Positions 1-10,672 of a stretch of DNA of 30,619 nt are shown here, in pieces. Positions within the stretch are counted from its first letter, which is position 1; each line of letters begins with the position of its first letter. This DNA is from Coemansia sp. RSA 1804 (taxonomy: Eukaryota > Kickxellomycota > Kickxellomycetes > Kickxellales > Kickxellaceae). The notes below the pieces were generated by a model, which made no database searches, was not told where the DNA came from, and worked only from the letters and a program-made list of their open reading frames with translations. The stretch spans positions 1-30,619 of the forward strand of contig JANBTH010000148.1 of assembly GCA_027578815.1 (NCBI GenBank). The letters are read 5' to 3'. The position numbers and the translations under genes are program-made.

Positions 1-3000
1 TTTGCTCGATCATCGATCTTGATGGCACGCTACTCTTTGGCATTTCCAGCTCCATTCGGTCAATGTCTAGTCCGGCAATCCGTCTTGCCTCTGTCTGTCT
101 CTCTTCAGTGCTGCCGCCCACCGAGCATATTCCTTCTGGCCACCGTTGGTCAAGCAGGTCTTGTCCATCCGCTATTGTGTTTAGCGCTGAGTTTCCAGGC
201 GGCTGCAAAAGCGAAAAAACCTCTGTGGGCTGCTGGTATCTTTTTATCCTTGCATCCACTGCTGCTACTGGTGATGCTTCTAATGCTAGCATGGAATTGC
301 TGCTACTGAGGCCAGACCCGACTTCGCCGTTTCCGTACGAAGGCATTATGGTTAGACTGTTGGTGTTTTCGTTACCGCCCGCTGCAATAAGACTTGCAAG
401 GAATGAAAAATCGCCATCCAGACCAAAGCTAAACATTTCTGACTCAACGCCGTTAGCAGCTGTACTGAACATGCCCGAATCTAGCACTGAAACGGAAGAA
501 GTATCGACTTCTGTTGTGCCATGAGAGTCGGCCAGCTGCTGGTCCCCAGACAAAATCCCAGTTCTGCTGCCAAACCCTTTGGTTGCCGATTCGAGAAAAG
601 CCTCCTTCAGCGAGCGGTGCACACTGGCTTCTTTACAGCTGGTTTCACTTGCCACATGTCCCGCTGTTTCTTCGACGCTGGCACATGTTGACTCATCATA
701 TGTCATGGTCGACGATACTGACGATGCGGTTTCGATACCGAGAAGAGAGCTTAATGCTTTTACGTTGTGACAAGCATTCTGCTGCTGCTCCAGAATTAGT
801 GGAATAGATGGAGACCCTCCGCGGTTTTCTATTTTTCTATCGATGCTCCTGTGTAATATGTTTTCTGCGTTTGCTGACGTTGTTATTGCCATTGTTTGGC
901 CAGTAAAAGCAGCCCTACAATCGGCCCCATTAAAGTCCTGGTTGTTGGAGCCAATCTTGTGGCGGTCAGTTCGTTCAAGGCTATAGGGCATAGTAGCGTG
1001 CTGCGCCGAGTTGAGCTTTGTACTGGAGTTACGTATAACTCGATTTGTTAGTGGCTGAGGAGTGGAAGCAATATAGACACTGGGCTGTGCTGCTTTGTCG
1101 TCCTGGCCTTTGGGCAGCTGTAGTGAGTCGTCGGATCTAGAAATGGTGTAGTCGGCTGCAAGCTGGTCAAAGAAATTCATTGGCGAGGACAATGTCGCTG
1201 TCGAAGTTTGCTTATCAGACATACCTGAACATAGGAATGCCATCGAAGCATCCGTTGCCATTCCTGCAAAATCAAGCTGCCCAGTGCATGCCTGTGAAAG
1301 CATAAAGCTAGAAGCATTCTGGGCTTCTGCGTCGCCAGACACTCGGCTTGCCTCAGTATGGCCTTCTTTGTCGTCACTAACTTTACTGATAAATGGTGTT
1401 GTGGCTGGCCGGTTAATTTTACGCTTTGAGTCGCCACATACCAGCAGTGAGCTGTAGTCTTGATCGGAGATATCGCTTGCTGGAACAGAGGTTGACAGCG
1501 CTAATCTAGATTGAGGTGGCAAGTATGTTCCTCTTGGCTTGGAACCGTTAGCCGTGTTTATTCCTTGGGCCAGTTTAAATGCTTCTCTATGTCCTGGTTT
1601 TGCGTTCAATGGAAGATGCTGTGTGTCGGGGGTGTTCTGTAGAAATTCGTTAGGCATCGATTTAGGAACTTTTGAATTTTCCGACCCTCCAGCCGCGGCT
1701 GCTGCTGCGGCTGCTGCAACGACTGCTGCTGTGGCCGACGATGCACCCAACATGTTTTCTGGTGCTGTGGACAAAGCTGCAAACGTAGACATACCACCAG
1801 TAGATGTTGACAAGGGCATTCCTGCAAGTCTTGAATAGCATGCTGACCTCGATGACGGATAGGATTCCAGCGCAACGCTAGAGGTGCTGCTGTAGCTTGC
1901 AGTGTACTTGCCAATGATCTTCTTAAGTGCTAATGGGAGGATGCGCCATGGAAAGACCTTGACGTCCTTTTCGATATTTCTGGGCTTCGGATTTGGGAAC
2001 GACATAATAAGCTTGAAGAAATCCGCAGATTCAGACTTGCATTTGCTCACTGTCAGCGGACGGAATCCCTCCAGATTACGACGAATGCGGTTCTTTTCCT
2101 CCACTGTAAACCTAACAGCAATGAGTGATTCTAATAAGTGGATGCAGTCAACGCTTGTGATAAAGAAGTCCTGCTTTTCTTCCCAATATATACAGGAAAC
2201 AACAATGCTGTTGGGCACACGGTCTGCGGCAGAAACTGCCTTGAATGTGCAGAATATGTTGTTATTCTCGTGGCGGCGCCAGAACTGAACAAGCCGGCGG
2301 CAACACTCGCGCTCCTCCAGTGTCCTACAGTAATAATTTAGTAAATTTGATTTGACAATGCAAAGCCGCATCCAATGGACGACCCATGAAGCGATCGAGT
2401 TGGATGATGGGATAAAATGATTAGTTGTAGCTCAGATATGTAAATGACAATATATACTGTTTAACACTCAGCATGTGTACTATTTAAGGATACATGGGGT
2501 TTTCTAGTCAAAAAGAAAGTAGTAGTGCTCATCTAAGGCATTGACTCCTCTGAACCTGTTTCTATTCGCTGTACCTCCACACATGCAAACAGTCAATAAA
2601 AACCTCATATTGGGAGGAGTAAACTTGGGCAACCTTCTTTCCATAAGAAAAGATGTTTGTGGGGGAGATTATGCTGTGGAGAAATAAAATGGGATAGCTA
2701 CTGTTTCCATGGTATAAACCATAGTCGACTAGTCGCTACCTTGATTGAAGGCCAGTTGCTTCCTATTGTTTGGCGCAGCAGTAGATAGTAAATGGTATAA
2801 TGTATATGCGCTACTGTCAGAAGCGGGTATTTCAAGACATTTTACCCCAGAAAAGGGTAATTATATTTTGAAAAAAAAACAACAGTAGCCAACTCTTTCC
2901 ACCACATAACAGCAATTAAATAAACAAACATCTACATCAGCAGAATACCTGTTTGGCAATACATTACCAGTCAACCATCATCGTGTCTAGATTGCTTTCG

Positions 3001-3830
3001 AACATGAGATTTGCCTTGTTAAGCAGCGACGCATATGAATTGTAACCAAGAAGAGGCATGCTGTTTGTTGACGAAAAAGCCTGGAGCGGACTCGCGCTGT
3101 ACGACGATGAAGACTCTAACTGAGAGCTAGAAATTCCAGCGCACCCCGACATATTTCCAATTCCTGGTGAAGTAATTGACGAATATCTGCCACTGTTTAG
3201 CTGCTGAGTACCGATTGTCGATGTTTGTGTCATTCCAAGCGATCCAAATAACTGAGTGTTGTTTCCTCTACAACCGCCGCTGCCCTTTTCGCTTTGCGCT
3301 GATGAACAGCCTGAGTAATAGTTGCGACCAAACCCAAGGCCATTATTATTTGAATTGCCACTGCCATTTAAGAGATATCCAGAGAACTGTAGATCAGCAG
3401 CATCGAGAGCATTGCTTTGGACAATGGAAGATCTGTTTTCTGGAAACCGGACGCCATTTGGCCGATTTTGGGGCATAGCCAATACGCCTTCAAGCCCAAG
3501 TGATCCAAATGAGTTAAAAGATGTGTATGGCTCTATTACAGTAGCGATATCAATAGATCCAAATGGCTGTAAAGGTTTTGTGTGCATAGAAGGGCGAGAC
3601 GCACCCTCTGGATATTGAAGTGCTTGGTTAGATCCAATCCGCTGCTCTTGGTGTCTCAAGTGTGGATGCCCTTGGTTGTGGTGCTTTCCTTGGTTGGAGT
3701 TTGTAAAGTTTGGAGTGTGCGGCGATATCATTATAAAGAATGGTTTAGGTGTGCTTGCTATCAAGGAAAATGTCGACGGCACTATTAAAATAAATAAATT
3801 TAGAAGACTTATTTGATTAGTGGTGTTCAT
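1..3830 (-). CDS. medA: Medusa (MedA)-like developmental regulator, DUF7082 family; partial, 3' end outside the window
   Basis: This is a nuclear regulator of the fungal Medusa/MedA type, known in ascomycetes for conidiation and adhesion. Exon 1 (about 3830-2968) is low-complexity and rich in Ser, Asn and Gly. Exon 2 (2324-1) stays open to position 1, so the C-terminus is missing. Splicing at 2967/2325 joins TG to G, giving the Trp of DW-TLEERE, and leads straight into the conserved domain (about 2324-1885). That domain contains RLVQFWRR, VEEKNRIRRNLEGFRP and FPNPKPRNIEKDVKVFPW, then KKIIGKYTASYSST. These blocks match the DUF7082 core as I remember it. A poly-Ala tract lies near 1690-1740, and the rest of exon 2 is Ser/Thr-rich and probably disordered. 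The start is uncertain. The first in-frame ATG is 3830 and a later one is 3731. Intron-acceptor-like TAG triplets between them leave room for an unseen upstream exon. Family assignment is confident; the N-terminus is not. Confidence 0.8.
2325..2967 (-). other. Intron 1 of the medA-like gene
   Basis: The intron runs on the minus strand with a GTAATG donor at 2967 and an acceptor ending in TGTAG at 2325. A TTTACTAAAT sequence suitable as a branch site lies just upstream of the acceptor. It is phase 2 and about 643 bases long, much longer than the other introns in the window. It is AT-rich with frequent stops. The support is that splicing restores the conserved Trp and the reading frame into the DUF7082 core. 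A small internal exon cannot be excluded. Confidence 0.65.
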
Positions 3831-5413
3831 TAAATGCAAAATGTCTGAGATATGGACCTTTCTTTGAAATACTGCAAGGAGTTGTATAAGATTGATTAAC
3901 CAAACTGCAGCTCAATAATAAAAACACTGCCAATTTAGAAAACTGTGCTACTTGGCTGGTTGAATGGCATGTTAACAGAGGTAGACATCCAAGGATATAT
4001 AGCGTTTTGTAGCAATCCGGTGGTAACCTAGAGTTACAAAAGACCAGCAACAATAAATAAAAGTGAAACAATACCGATTACTATACAGACTGAGCCATCA
4101 TCATGAAAAGGCAAAAATAAAATGTCTACGTCTTCATAATGGTAGTAGTGGCAACGGGAGAAAATAAAACTAACTTTTGCAATCAGTAATTTACTCAGTT
4201 ACAGACAACAAACGCTTTTGTAGTCTAACACATATATGTTTAGGAAGTTACTTGCTTTTTTTGCTTTTCTATCCCCACAAAAACAGCCATGGTGTATTCT
4301 AATAGATAAATACCTTTTCACCTCTTTATTGAAGCTGCCCGCTGAAAAGTAAAGCGAGAAACAGATGCGCTATGGACAATTTACGCGGAGATAAGTAATT
4401 CTTGATTAACGGTTATCTGCATCCGATAAACACGAGAAAAAGCGTATCTGGCTTAATTAGTCTCTAAATAAACAAAAATGCAAACAGGCATACAGGATAG
4501 CAGAAAGATAGTAGCATACAACACGGCTTTGATAGTGTAGAGTTGGTGTTTATGTTACAGAACGTAAGACACACAGATTTTTTAGTAGTACTGCTAGAGA
4601 TAAATACGTTGAAGCAAAGGATAAGAGGAAAAGAGCGTTTTTAATAAGATTGACAGCGCTGCAGTACATGTATTTAGATATTTCTTCAAAATGTTTGGCA
4701 GGCATTGTTAGCTTGAATACATATAATAAAGACGCAGTGCAATTACTGGGGGGGGCTCGGTTCATCAAATGTGGATATTCAAACATGCTCCAATTTCTAC
4801 TTTTCAAACGTGTACCAAATACATGTTTAAATGAGGGGCATCATCAGGAGGCTTTCTTCCTTTTTGCACCAAGTACCATCAACTAGGAATGGGGAAAAGA
4901 AAAGAAAAAAGTGGAGCTAAAGATATAGTCCTCGTTAGATAATCACTCAATATATCAGCAATTCAAAGTAGAAATAGTTGAAGCAAAATTCCGTTTGCAC
5001 CAAAAGATTGGTAGTAATCATGCTAGCATGCTTACCACATGGATTCTGTATGGAAGTGTATAAAGAGTAATAATGAAAATATGTTTATACATGTTGATTG
5101 CCAACACTAGCGGATTCTTTTTTGTTTTGTGCAAACAAACAAGAACTTTAGAGTGTGGAGAAAGCTAAGGACGTCTGCTATGTTCAAACAATCACAGCGG
5201 GGAAGGATGGAGAAACAGTGGAGAAACAATGGAGAAAAGGAGAGGATTACGGGGTAAAATATATGAACAAAGTGCGTAAAGCCTCTTGTTTTGATCTTTC
5301 AACCAATCTTGGTAGGCCTCTCCTTGTTGATGTATCGTACGTACCAAAATAACAAGGACAAATTAAAATCAAAGAAAAAGACGGCGGTAGTTGTGTAATA
5401 GAACAACGCCCTG

Positions 5414-5431
5414 TCCGACATCTATGTCGGA
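5414..5431. promoter_or_regulatory. Perfect 8-bp inverted repeat with a 2-base centre, possible regulator site
   Basis: TCCGACAT and ATGTCGGA flank a central CT. The dyad contains outward-facing CCG and CGG triplets separated by ten bases. Paired CGG triplets are typical half-sites for dimeric fungal zinc-cluster regulators. It lies in the gene-poor region upstream of the medA-like gene. The inverted repeat is seen directly, but a role as a binding site is only a guess. A short hairpin in RNA or chance are alternatives. Confidence 0.25.
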
Positions 5432-7094
5432 TAGCTACTCCAAGCAAGTATATCAGTATTGATAATTCTACTCCTTATGTAGTGGTTTAACAGAAAAATA
5501 AAAAAAATAATATATAGTTAAGCAGGATAACAAAAAGAATGAGGCATGGCGATTATTAAAGCGGGAAGCTAGCAAAAAAGCACCAAGTTGATAAGAATAA
5601 AACACATACGGCTGGTCTAGGATGTCGATTTCAAGAATATCTCTGGATTCTGGCAAATAAGGTCAATAGAAGTATGGTAATTTGACCCTACCGGTACAAA
5701 TAAAGCATGGTTGTAGGTACTGCTTCTATGAAACATAGAGTTTGCGCAAAATAGCAAAAGTTGTCAAAATAACTTCAAAGCTAAATAATGCCGATTTTAA
5801 AATTGATGTGTTTTCTTATCCAAAAGGAAAATAATTATGATAACTTACAAATAGATGTCCAGAATTAACACCGGTGTGCTACGGCAATTTAATCTACCAC
5901 TCGCGTTTATCAAGTTAGTGGCTATATGTAGCTGAAATGGAGAAGGCTCTGTGTGGATAACAGCAATATTCAGCAGGCTTTTAGTATGCACAGATTTCTA
6001 CTGGTGCTAAAAACCCGTTTGTAGCCTTTGGATAGCAAGTGCGTATGTATTTATAAGTTCTTGCGTGGGGAAGCCTTGTAAGTGGGTAGAAATGGTTAGG
6101 CAGTAGCAATCGACAGTTTCGGGTCCCTAAAATAAGTAGCAGTTAAGCTGTTGATAATTAGACGTTAAAGGTGGGGGAATAGGCACAAAGCAAATAGCAG
6201 AATAGAAAAGCACACAGCAAGCAATCAATTAAAGTGCTGGCTAATGACACTACTTTATTCTTGTTTAAAGTATATATTTAGAAGGCAAAAAAGTACTTAA
6301 ATAACAAGCATGCGTGGCTAACAGGAACATAAAGTTCATATACCACCGCTAGATTGAAAATAATCAGATAACCAAAACCAACACCCGATGGCAACAGCTA
6401 TGATTTGCAGTGCATTGTTCATTTCCAACTAGCTTGAGCACATCCAAACTGATTCTAGTCTTGTGCCTTGTTTTTGAAATTCATCTACTCTTTACTTCTT
6501 CTATGAGGAAAATGAAATACTTTAGATTTTTGAATTAACGACTTACACCAAGGCTGTTAGAATGAGTATCAGATCCTAGAAGATTTACCAGGGATAGCCG
6601 TTATGAAACAACCCAGTAAAATGAATTATTATTTACCAAAATTGTTTCCCAACTTGCTTCTAGACCATCGACATTATGAATATTAAAAATAAAAAGACCA
6701 ACATGTGTGATCGGATAATTCATGATCATCCTTACAATATTTTTAGAGCGATCAATAATTGCCAACGCCTATCATCTATTCATAGCTCGCGAGGGTAAAT
6801 AGCCTTTTTGCGTGGATAACCTTGTAAATATGAGTAGAATAAAGCAGAAATATGTATTTGGTGGTTTACAGCGGGGTTTGCAGGGTGTTTTTTGTTTGCG
6901 CATCACCATCTTTTCACATTATGTTGTGTGTGCTGCGCGCAATATGAACGGCACAAAATTTTAACTCATTATATGACGTTGTGGTTTCACTTCATGGTAT
7001 GTAGCATAAAGAGAAGAAAAACAACTGTATATGATTATTTATGTTCACAACAACAAGCAAAAGATGTCAATATTCATCTTTAGCTGTTTGCCTT

Positions 7095-7117
7095 CATAAT
7101 CATAATCATAATCATAA
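7095..7117. repeat. Short CATAAT microsatellite
   Basis: There are about four tandem copies of CATAAT, the last ending in C, in the AT-rich region upstream of the SNAPC3-like gene. It is simple sequence with no evident function. Confidence 0.7.
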
Positions 7118-7404
7118 CAGCTATTGATTAAATTTCCAGTACAATCTTCTAATTTTCTGTCCAATGATCTTTGACCAATTCTAATGTGTGTGTTTTTCAA
7201 CAAAGTATTTCATTGCAACTTCGACATTTATCCTAATTTATTCTCTTCTCTCTTTTCCAACGCAACCTTCAAAACGGGTATAACGTATTTTTAAACTTTA
7301 TTTATTTTTCTTTTGCTTGCTACGTGTATCTGTTTCTGGAGAAAGAAGTAAAACAATTTTCTATTTCGCAAAAGTAATCCACCCAGCGGAACAGATTTAA
7401 AACA

Positions 7405-9393
7405 ATGGCACCTTCGGAGCTCATCAATGTTCGCGAATTTCGCGACAAGTTTGCAGGCCTTGTAAGGAGCCAAAAGGATCATGGGCTGTTCAATGCTCAA
7501 TTAGAGTGGTCAGAGGGAGCAAAGGCAGAAGTTGCTGACCGTTGTCGCATAGACGATGATCTGTGCTTTTCAAATGCTGCTTTTGTAAATCCAACACTAT
7601 TTCACATGCTTCGTCAGCACCGCGAGTTTAATGAAGCAACCGAGCGCGAGCTCTTACAGAAAAAACGCGAAGAAGCAGCAAAGTCTGGAAAGACGCGTCA
7701 AAGCAATGCCGTTGCTCAACAAGAATTGAATTCGTTAGGCCAGGATGCTATCCAAAACGAATTTAAAGAGACAGACGATGCTAGTAAGGAAAGGGACGGT
7801 GCTTTTGCTAGGGCTGAGGTTGGAGGTGCAAACGACGGCGTGACTATTGACAATAGTATGTTATTGTCTGTGGATGCTAGTAGAGATGGAGATGAGCTAG
7901 GCTCACAAGCAATGGATATCGACGCAACGACTGTTGAAGATGCACTGGCAAGGCTTGCTGGCGGATCGAGTGCCGTTGAACACGCTGTGGACGGTGAGTC
8001 TGAACAAAGGGAGGAAGAACGCGAAGATATTGAGCTTGTTGAGAAGGTCTATGGCGTAGAGATGCCTGGTGGAGACGATGCAAAGCGTGGAGCTCAGGAT
8101 TCTAGCCATAAGCGGTTAGACAATGGCAAGGGCGAAAAGGAAACCAACGGCAGCGGTACGGAAAAGTACGTTACCAAAGCCCTAGGAGCGGTGGCAGAGA
8201 CTTCTAATCAGGAAAGCGAGACTGACAGTGATAGCTCAGAAATGCGTGAATCTGCTGTGGATGAAGATGAAGATGACGAAACAGACCGCAATAGCGGAGA
8301 TTATACAAGCGAAAACCAGGTTGTGTCTGTCTCATCGGCATTCAAAAGCCGCACCAAAAAGCCCGAGGAGATTACTCTATTTACGCCCGTATCGGAACTG
8401 CCAAAAGGAATAACCGAGGAGATGCTAAAGCAAGCAATTGCAAGCAGCGGGTTTGCTCGAAGCACTGATGTAGAAGAGGAGACAAAACGTGTTGTGAAGC
8501 AGCGCACTCGCGTTGAAGAGCCAGCTGGGGTATCTGAGCTTGAGAACAAGTTTCGAAAAGTTAAGGACCTGCTTGACGAGTCAACTCTCGCTTCGCTGCG
8601 CAAAGTCAATCGTCGCATGATCCCTCCAAAGTATCGGCTTGAGGTGAACTTTATGACAAATCGTGTGCAGCCTGGGCCTGTACCTAATGCCACGCCAGTT
8701 GTAGACGATGAAGTGCTACTTAGCGTTTGCTTTTACAACACCCGATCATCGACGTCAAAGATGGAAGAATATCTTGTACTTGGATCGCAGAATCTAACTG
8801 TTCTCCGCGACGCGTTCTACTGTATATCAGACTTTCTTTTTTCGCATCGCGATGAGCAGATTGAGAACACGAAAGATAAAAAGGTGAGCTCGAGCTACTT
8901 TTTTATTGAAAAGACATTCTACAACGATATGCGGTCGCCAACGGCCACCGATTATAGTCGTGTGATCATGGAGTGGGCAAACGATCCAGAAAGGCAAACC
9001 AACAATCCACGGCTACAAGGGCTGCAGTCACGGCTGATGGATGGCGCACGGTTCCTTGATCTGTCGATTCGGCTGAGACAGCCGTATCTTTTTGTGCACC
9101 AAGGTGACTGCGAGCATGTAATGATGTTTACAGATCTGCGGCTGCTGGGGCCCAAGGACGATCAGTTTGTCGAGAACTATCCAAAGCAAATTTTCCGCAC
9201 ACGCCATATGCGGCACAAGTGTCGCATGTGCTCGGCATACCCAGCGCAGTATGTCACGAAAAACGACTTCCACAGCGGAATGAGCCCATGTTACTTTTGT
9301 GAAAAATGCTATTCGCCGTTTCATTTTGATAACGACGGCAAAAAGCTTCTGGAGCATGATGTGTTTCCATATGCGAATGTCAATCTCATGTAA
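7405..9393 (+). CDS. snRNA-activating protein complex subunit 3 (SNAPC3/SNAP50)-like, 662 aa
   Basis: SNAPC3 is a DNA-contacting subunit of SNAPc, which binds the proximal sequence element of snRNA promoters and recruits Pol II or Pol III in the nucleus. The C-terminal half (about residues 410-662) carries the family domain: a stretch around YLVLGSQNLTVLRDAFYC, then FFIEKTFYNDMR, and a terminal zinc-binding module with C606-x2-C609 and C629-x2-C632, plus C635 and nearby His residues. It ends in a DVFPYANV tail as expected for SNAP50-type C-termini. The first about 330 residues are acidic and low-complexity, with Ser/Asp/Glu clusters near 275-300, and are probably disordered. The gene has a single exon. 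The ATG at 7405 has the favourable context ACAATGG, and the preceding DNA is pyrimidine-rich and non-coding. Family call is strong; the complex partners are not in this window. Confidence 0.85.
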   Translation: MAPSELINVREFRDKFAGLVRSQKDHGLFNAQLEWSEGAKAEVADRCRIDDDLCFSNAAFVNPTLFHMLRQHREFNEATERELLQKKREEAAKSGKTRQSNAVAQQELNSLGQDAIQNEFKETDDASKERDGAFARAEVGGANDGVTIDNSMLLSVDASRDGDELGSQAMDIDATTVEDALARLAGGSSAVEHAVDGESEQREEEREDIELVEKVYGVEMPGGDDAKRGAQDSSHKRLDNGKGEKETNGSGTEKYVTKALGAVAETSNQESETDSDSSEMRESAVDEDEDDETDRNSGDYTSENQVVSVSSAFKSRTKKPEEITLFTPVSELPKGITEEMLKQAIASSGFARSTDVEEETKRVVKQRTRVEEPAGVSELENKFRKVKDLLDESTLASLRKVNRRMIPPKYRLEVNFMTNRVQPGPVPNATPVVDDEVLLSVCFYNTRSSTSKMEEYLVLGSQNLTVLRDAFYCISDFLFSHRDEQIENTKDKKVSSSYFFIEKTFYNDMRSPTATDYSRVIMEWANDPERQTNNPRLQGLQSRLMDGARFLDLSIRLRQPYLFVHQGDCEHVMMFTDLRLLGPKDDQFVENYPKQIFRTRHMRHKCRMCSAYPAQYVTKNDFHSGMSPCYFCEKCYSPFHFDNDGKKLLEHDVFPYANVNLM

Positions 9394-9967
9394 TCCCGAA
9401 AACACAAAGGTCATGCATTTTCTCCCTTTTCAAAAGAAGTTGTTTTATTATCAATCGGGTTTATTGGGTCTACATCTAGAGCCCCAATCGTCTGCCGATT
9501 GGAAGCATACTAGTAACCAAAAAGTTTATAGAAAAATGGAAAAGTGATGGCAGTTTGGACCGCCTGCGTTGAAAATGTGTTCTCGGAGAGAGCAAAGATC
9601 AGCTTGCCCAGTTGGAATGGTTCCGTTTGGTTCCAACCGCCATTCACTTTTGCAGGGGTTGTATGCATATAAGCAATATAATGATCCGTGTGTGCTGTTG
9701 CATGGAGATCCGCAAGACATAAGCAGAAGAGTATATTCACAGGCATGTAAAATGTACTGGCATATGGTTGTTGACTTTTTGTTAATATTGTAAACATAAT
9801 TCTAAATATGCGATTGTTTTTCTGGCCGAATAAAAGTTCTTTTTAATGATTACAGCTCTTTCTAACATCTATAAAAGATAGCACATGTACTCAACCAAAT
9901 CTTCAATCTTATTAGCTAATAGACAAGAGAGTGAGCCCCCCTCTATCCTGTAGAATAGCGGACAGAA
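9394..9967. other. Intergenic region between two convergent genes
   Basis: The SNAPC3-like gene and the Mpv17-family gene both end here. Short open frames on either strand (for example 9510-9797) have no recognisable domain. An AATAAA at 9829-9834 could serve the plus-strand transcript, and a TTTATT near 9442 could serve the minus strand. The two 3' UTRs may overlap. Nothing else was recognised. Confidence 0.6.
9829..9834 (+). terminator. Candidate polyadenylation signal downstream of the SNAPC3-like gene
   Basis: An exact AATAAA lies about 435 bases past the stop codon in AT-rich sequence. The distance is long for a compact genome, so an earlier weaker signal could be used. Confidence 0.3.
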
Positions 9968-10672
9968 TTAAGCGGGGCTATCCACAGATGACGCTTGTGA
10001 ACTACCCACTGGAGACTGGCTGTCATGCAACGCCATCTGCTGGCGTCTAGTCCGAGCATTTTCCCAACTCAGATATGTGTTCCAAAACAAGCTGACAACA
10101 TTGCCAAACGGAACACGGTATGCAAGCGGAACAAGACTAAAATTCACAAGTTGTGTTGCTGGCCACACCATGTATCCGGCAAGCAGAAACTTTAGGTACT
10201 GCAGTCGGATCCTCTCAAGTAATGCATCCGGGCCTTGTCCCTCAAGCACACCCATGCCCACTATAAAGGCACCAGTAGCAAGCGGTCCAAAGACTATCTG
10301 GTCCACTGCCACACGCTTCAGCACTGTCCCAACCCTGCTTGAAGCTACATGTCTAAACGAGGACAATTTTTCCACCTCAGTTGTGGGCTTGATTAGAGGA
10401 AAGCGAGTGTTGAGAAACGCATGCCATTTGTATGATACTGGCGCAAACATGCAGCCGTAAACAAAAAACCTTAAAGTTTGTGCTGGATTATATTCAGAGA
10501 TATCCCCTTTCGCTGCATCGGAGCCGAATCCAGACCGATCCTCCATCGTTGTCTTATCCCTGTCTCTTTGTAGACCACTTGACCACAGATCATGATGCTG
10601 TGCAATGGTATCCCCGGTTGCAAAAACACTGCCGCTAAACAATGCAAGCTTAATAATCCGCTTTGTTGTCAT
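9968..10672 (-). CDS. Mpv17/PMP22-family integral membrane protein, 234 aa
   Basis: Members of this family (Mpv17, PXMP2, yeast Sym1) are small four-helix proteins of the inner mitochondrial or peroxisomal membrane, thought to act as channels or stress-linked metabolite pores. The family pattern is visible. There is a GDTIAQ block near residue 21, a FxYGCMFAPVSYKWHAFL segment, then VDQIVFGPLATGAFIVG. The hallmark C-terminal signature spans about residues 174-207, with VNFSLVPLAYR followed by WNTYLSWENAR. Length fits, with a short Ser-rich tail after the signature. A 25-30 residue insertion after GDTIAQ is predicted to be polar. The gene has one exon and an ATG start at 10672. It is convergent with the SNAPC3-like gene. 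Whether it is mitochondrial (Sym1-like) or peroxisomal cannot be told from sequence alone. Confidence 0.88.
   Translation of the reverse strand: MTTKRIIKLALFSGSVFATGDTIAQHHDLWSSGLQRDRDKTTMEDRSGFGSDAAKGDISEYNPAQTLRFFVYGCMFAPVSYKWHAFLNTRFPLIKPTTEVEKLSSFRHVASSRVGTVLKRVAVDQIVFGPLATGAFIVGMGVLEGQGPDALLERIRLQYLKFLLAGYMVWPATQLVNFSLVPLAYRVPFGNVVSLFWNTYLSWENARTRRQQMALHDSQSPVGSSQASSVDSPA

Larger units (their letters stand above)
3831..7404. other. 3.6 kb gene-poor intergenic region between divergent medA-like and SNAPC3-like genes
   Basis: This stretch is AT-rich with stops in all frames. The few short open frames, such as 4550-4886, 5155-5352 and 6892-7083, show no recognisable domain or coding texture. 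No tRNA, snRNA or transposon was recognised. It holds the promoters of two divergent genes: medA-like to the left and SNAPC3-like to the right, the latter preceded by a pyrimidine-rich stretch around 7240-7320. It also contains a short dyad at 5414-5431, a 12-base palindrome at 5019-5030, imperfect GGAGAAACA-like repeats near 5209-5240 and a CATAAT microsatellite near 7095. A long 5' leader of the medA-like gene, possibly with leader introns, could occupy the left part. Confidence 0.6.

Noticed and set aside
19..2341. Several plus-strand open frames in the first 2.3 kb
   Set aside because: They are shadows of the continuous minus-strand medA-like exon, which carries the conserved domain.
5019..5030. 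Palindrome CATGCTAGCATG
   Set aside because: A single 12-base palindrome is expected by chance at this scale and has no supporting context.
5155..5352. 65-codon open frame as a small gene
   Set aside because: No domain, no clear promoter or conservation, and its sequence includes simple GGAGAAACA-like repeats.
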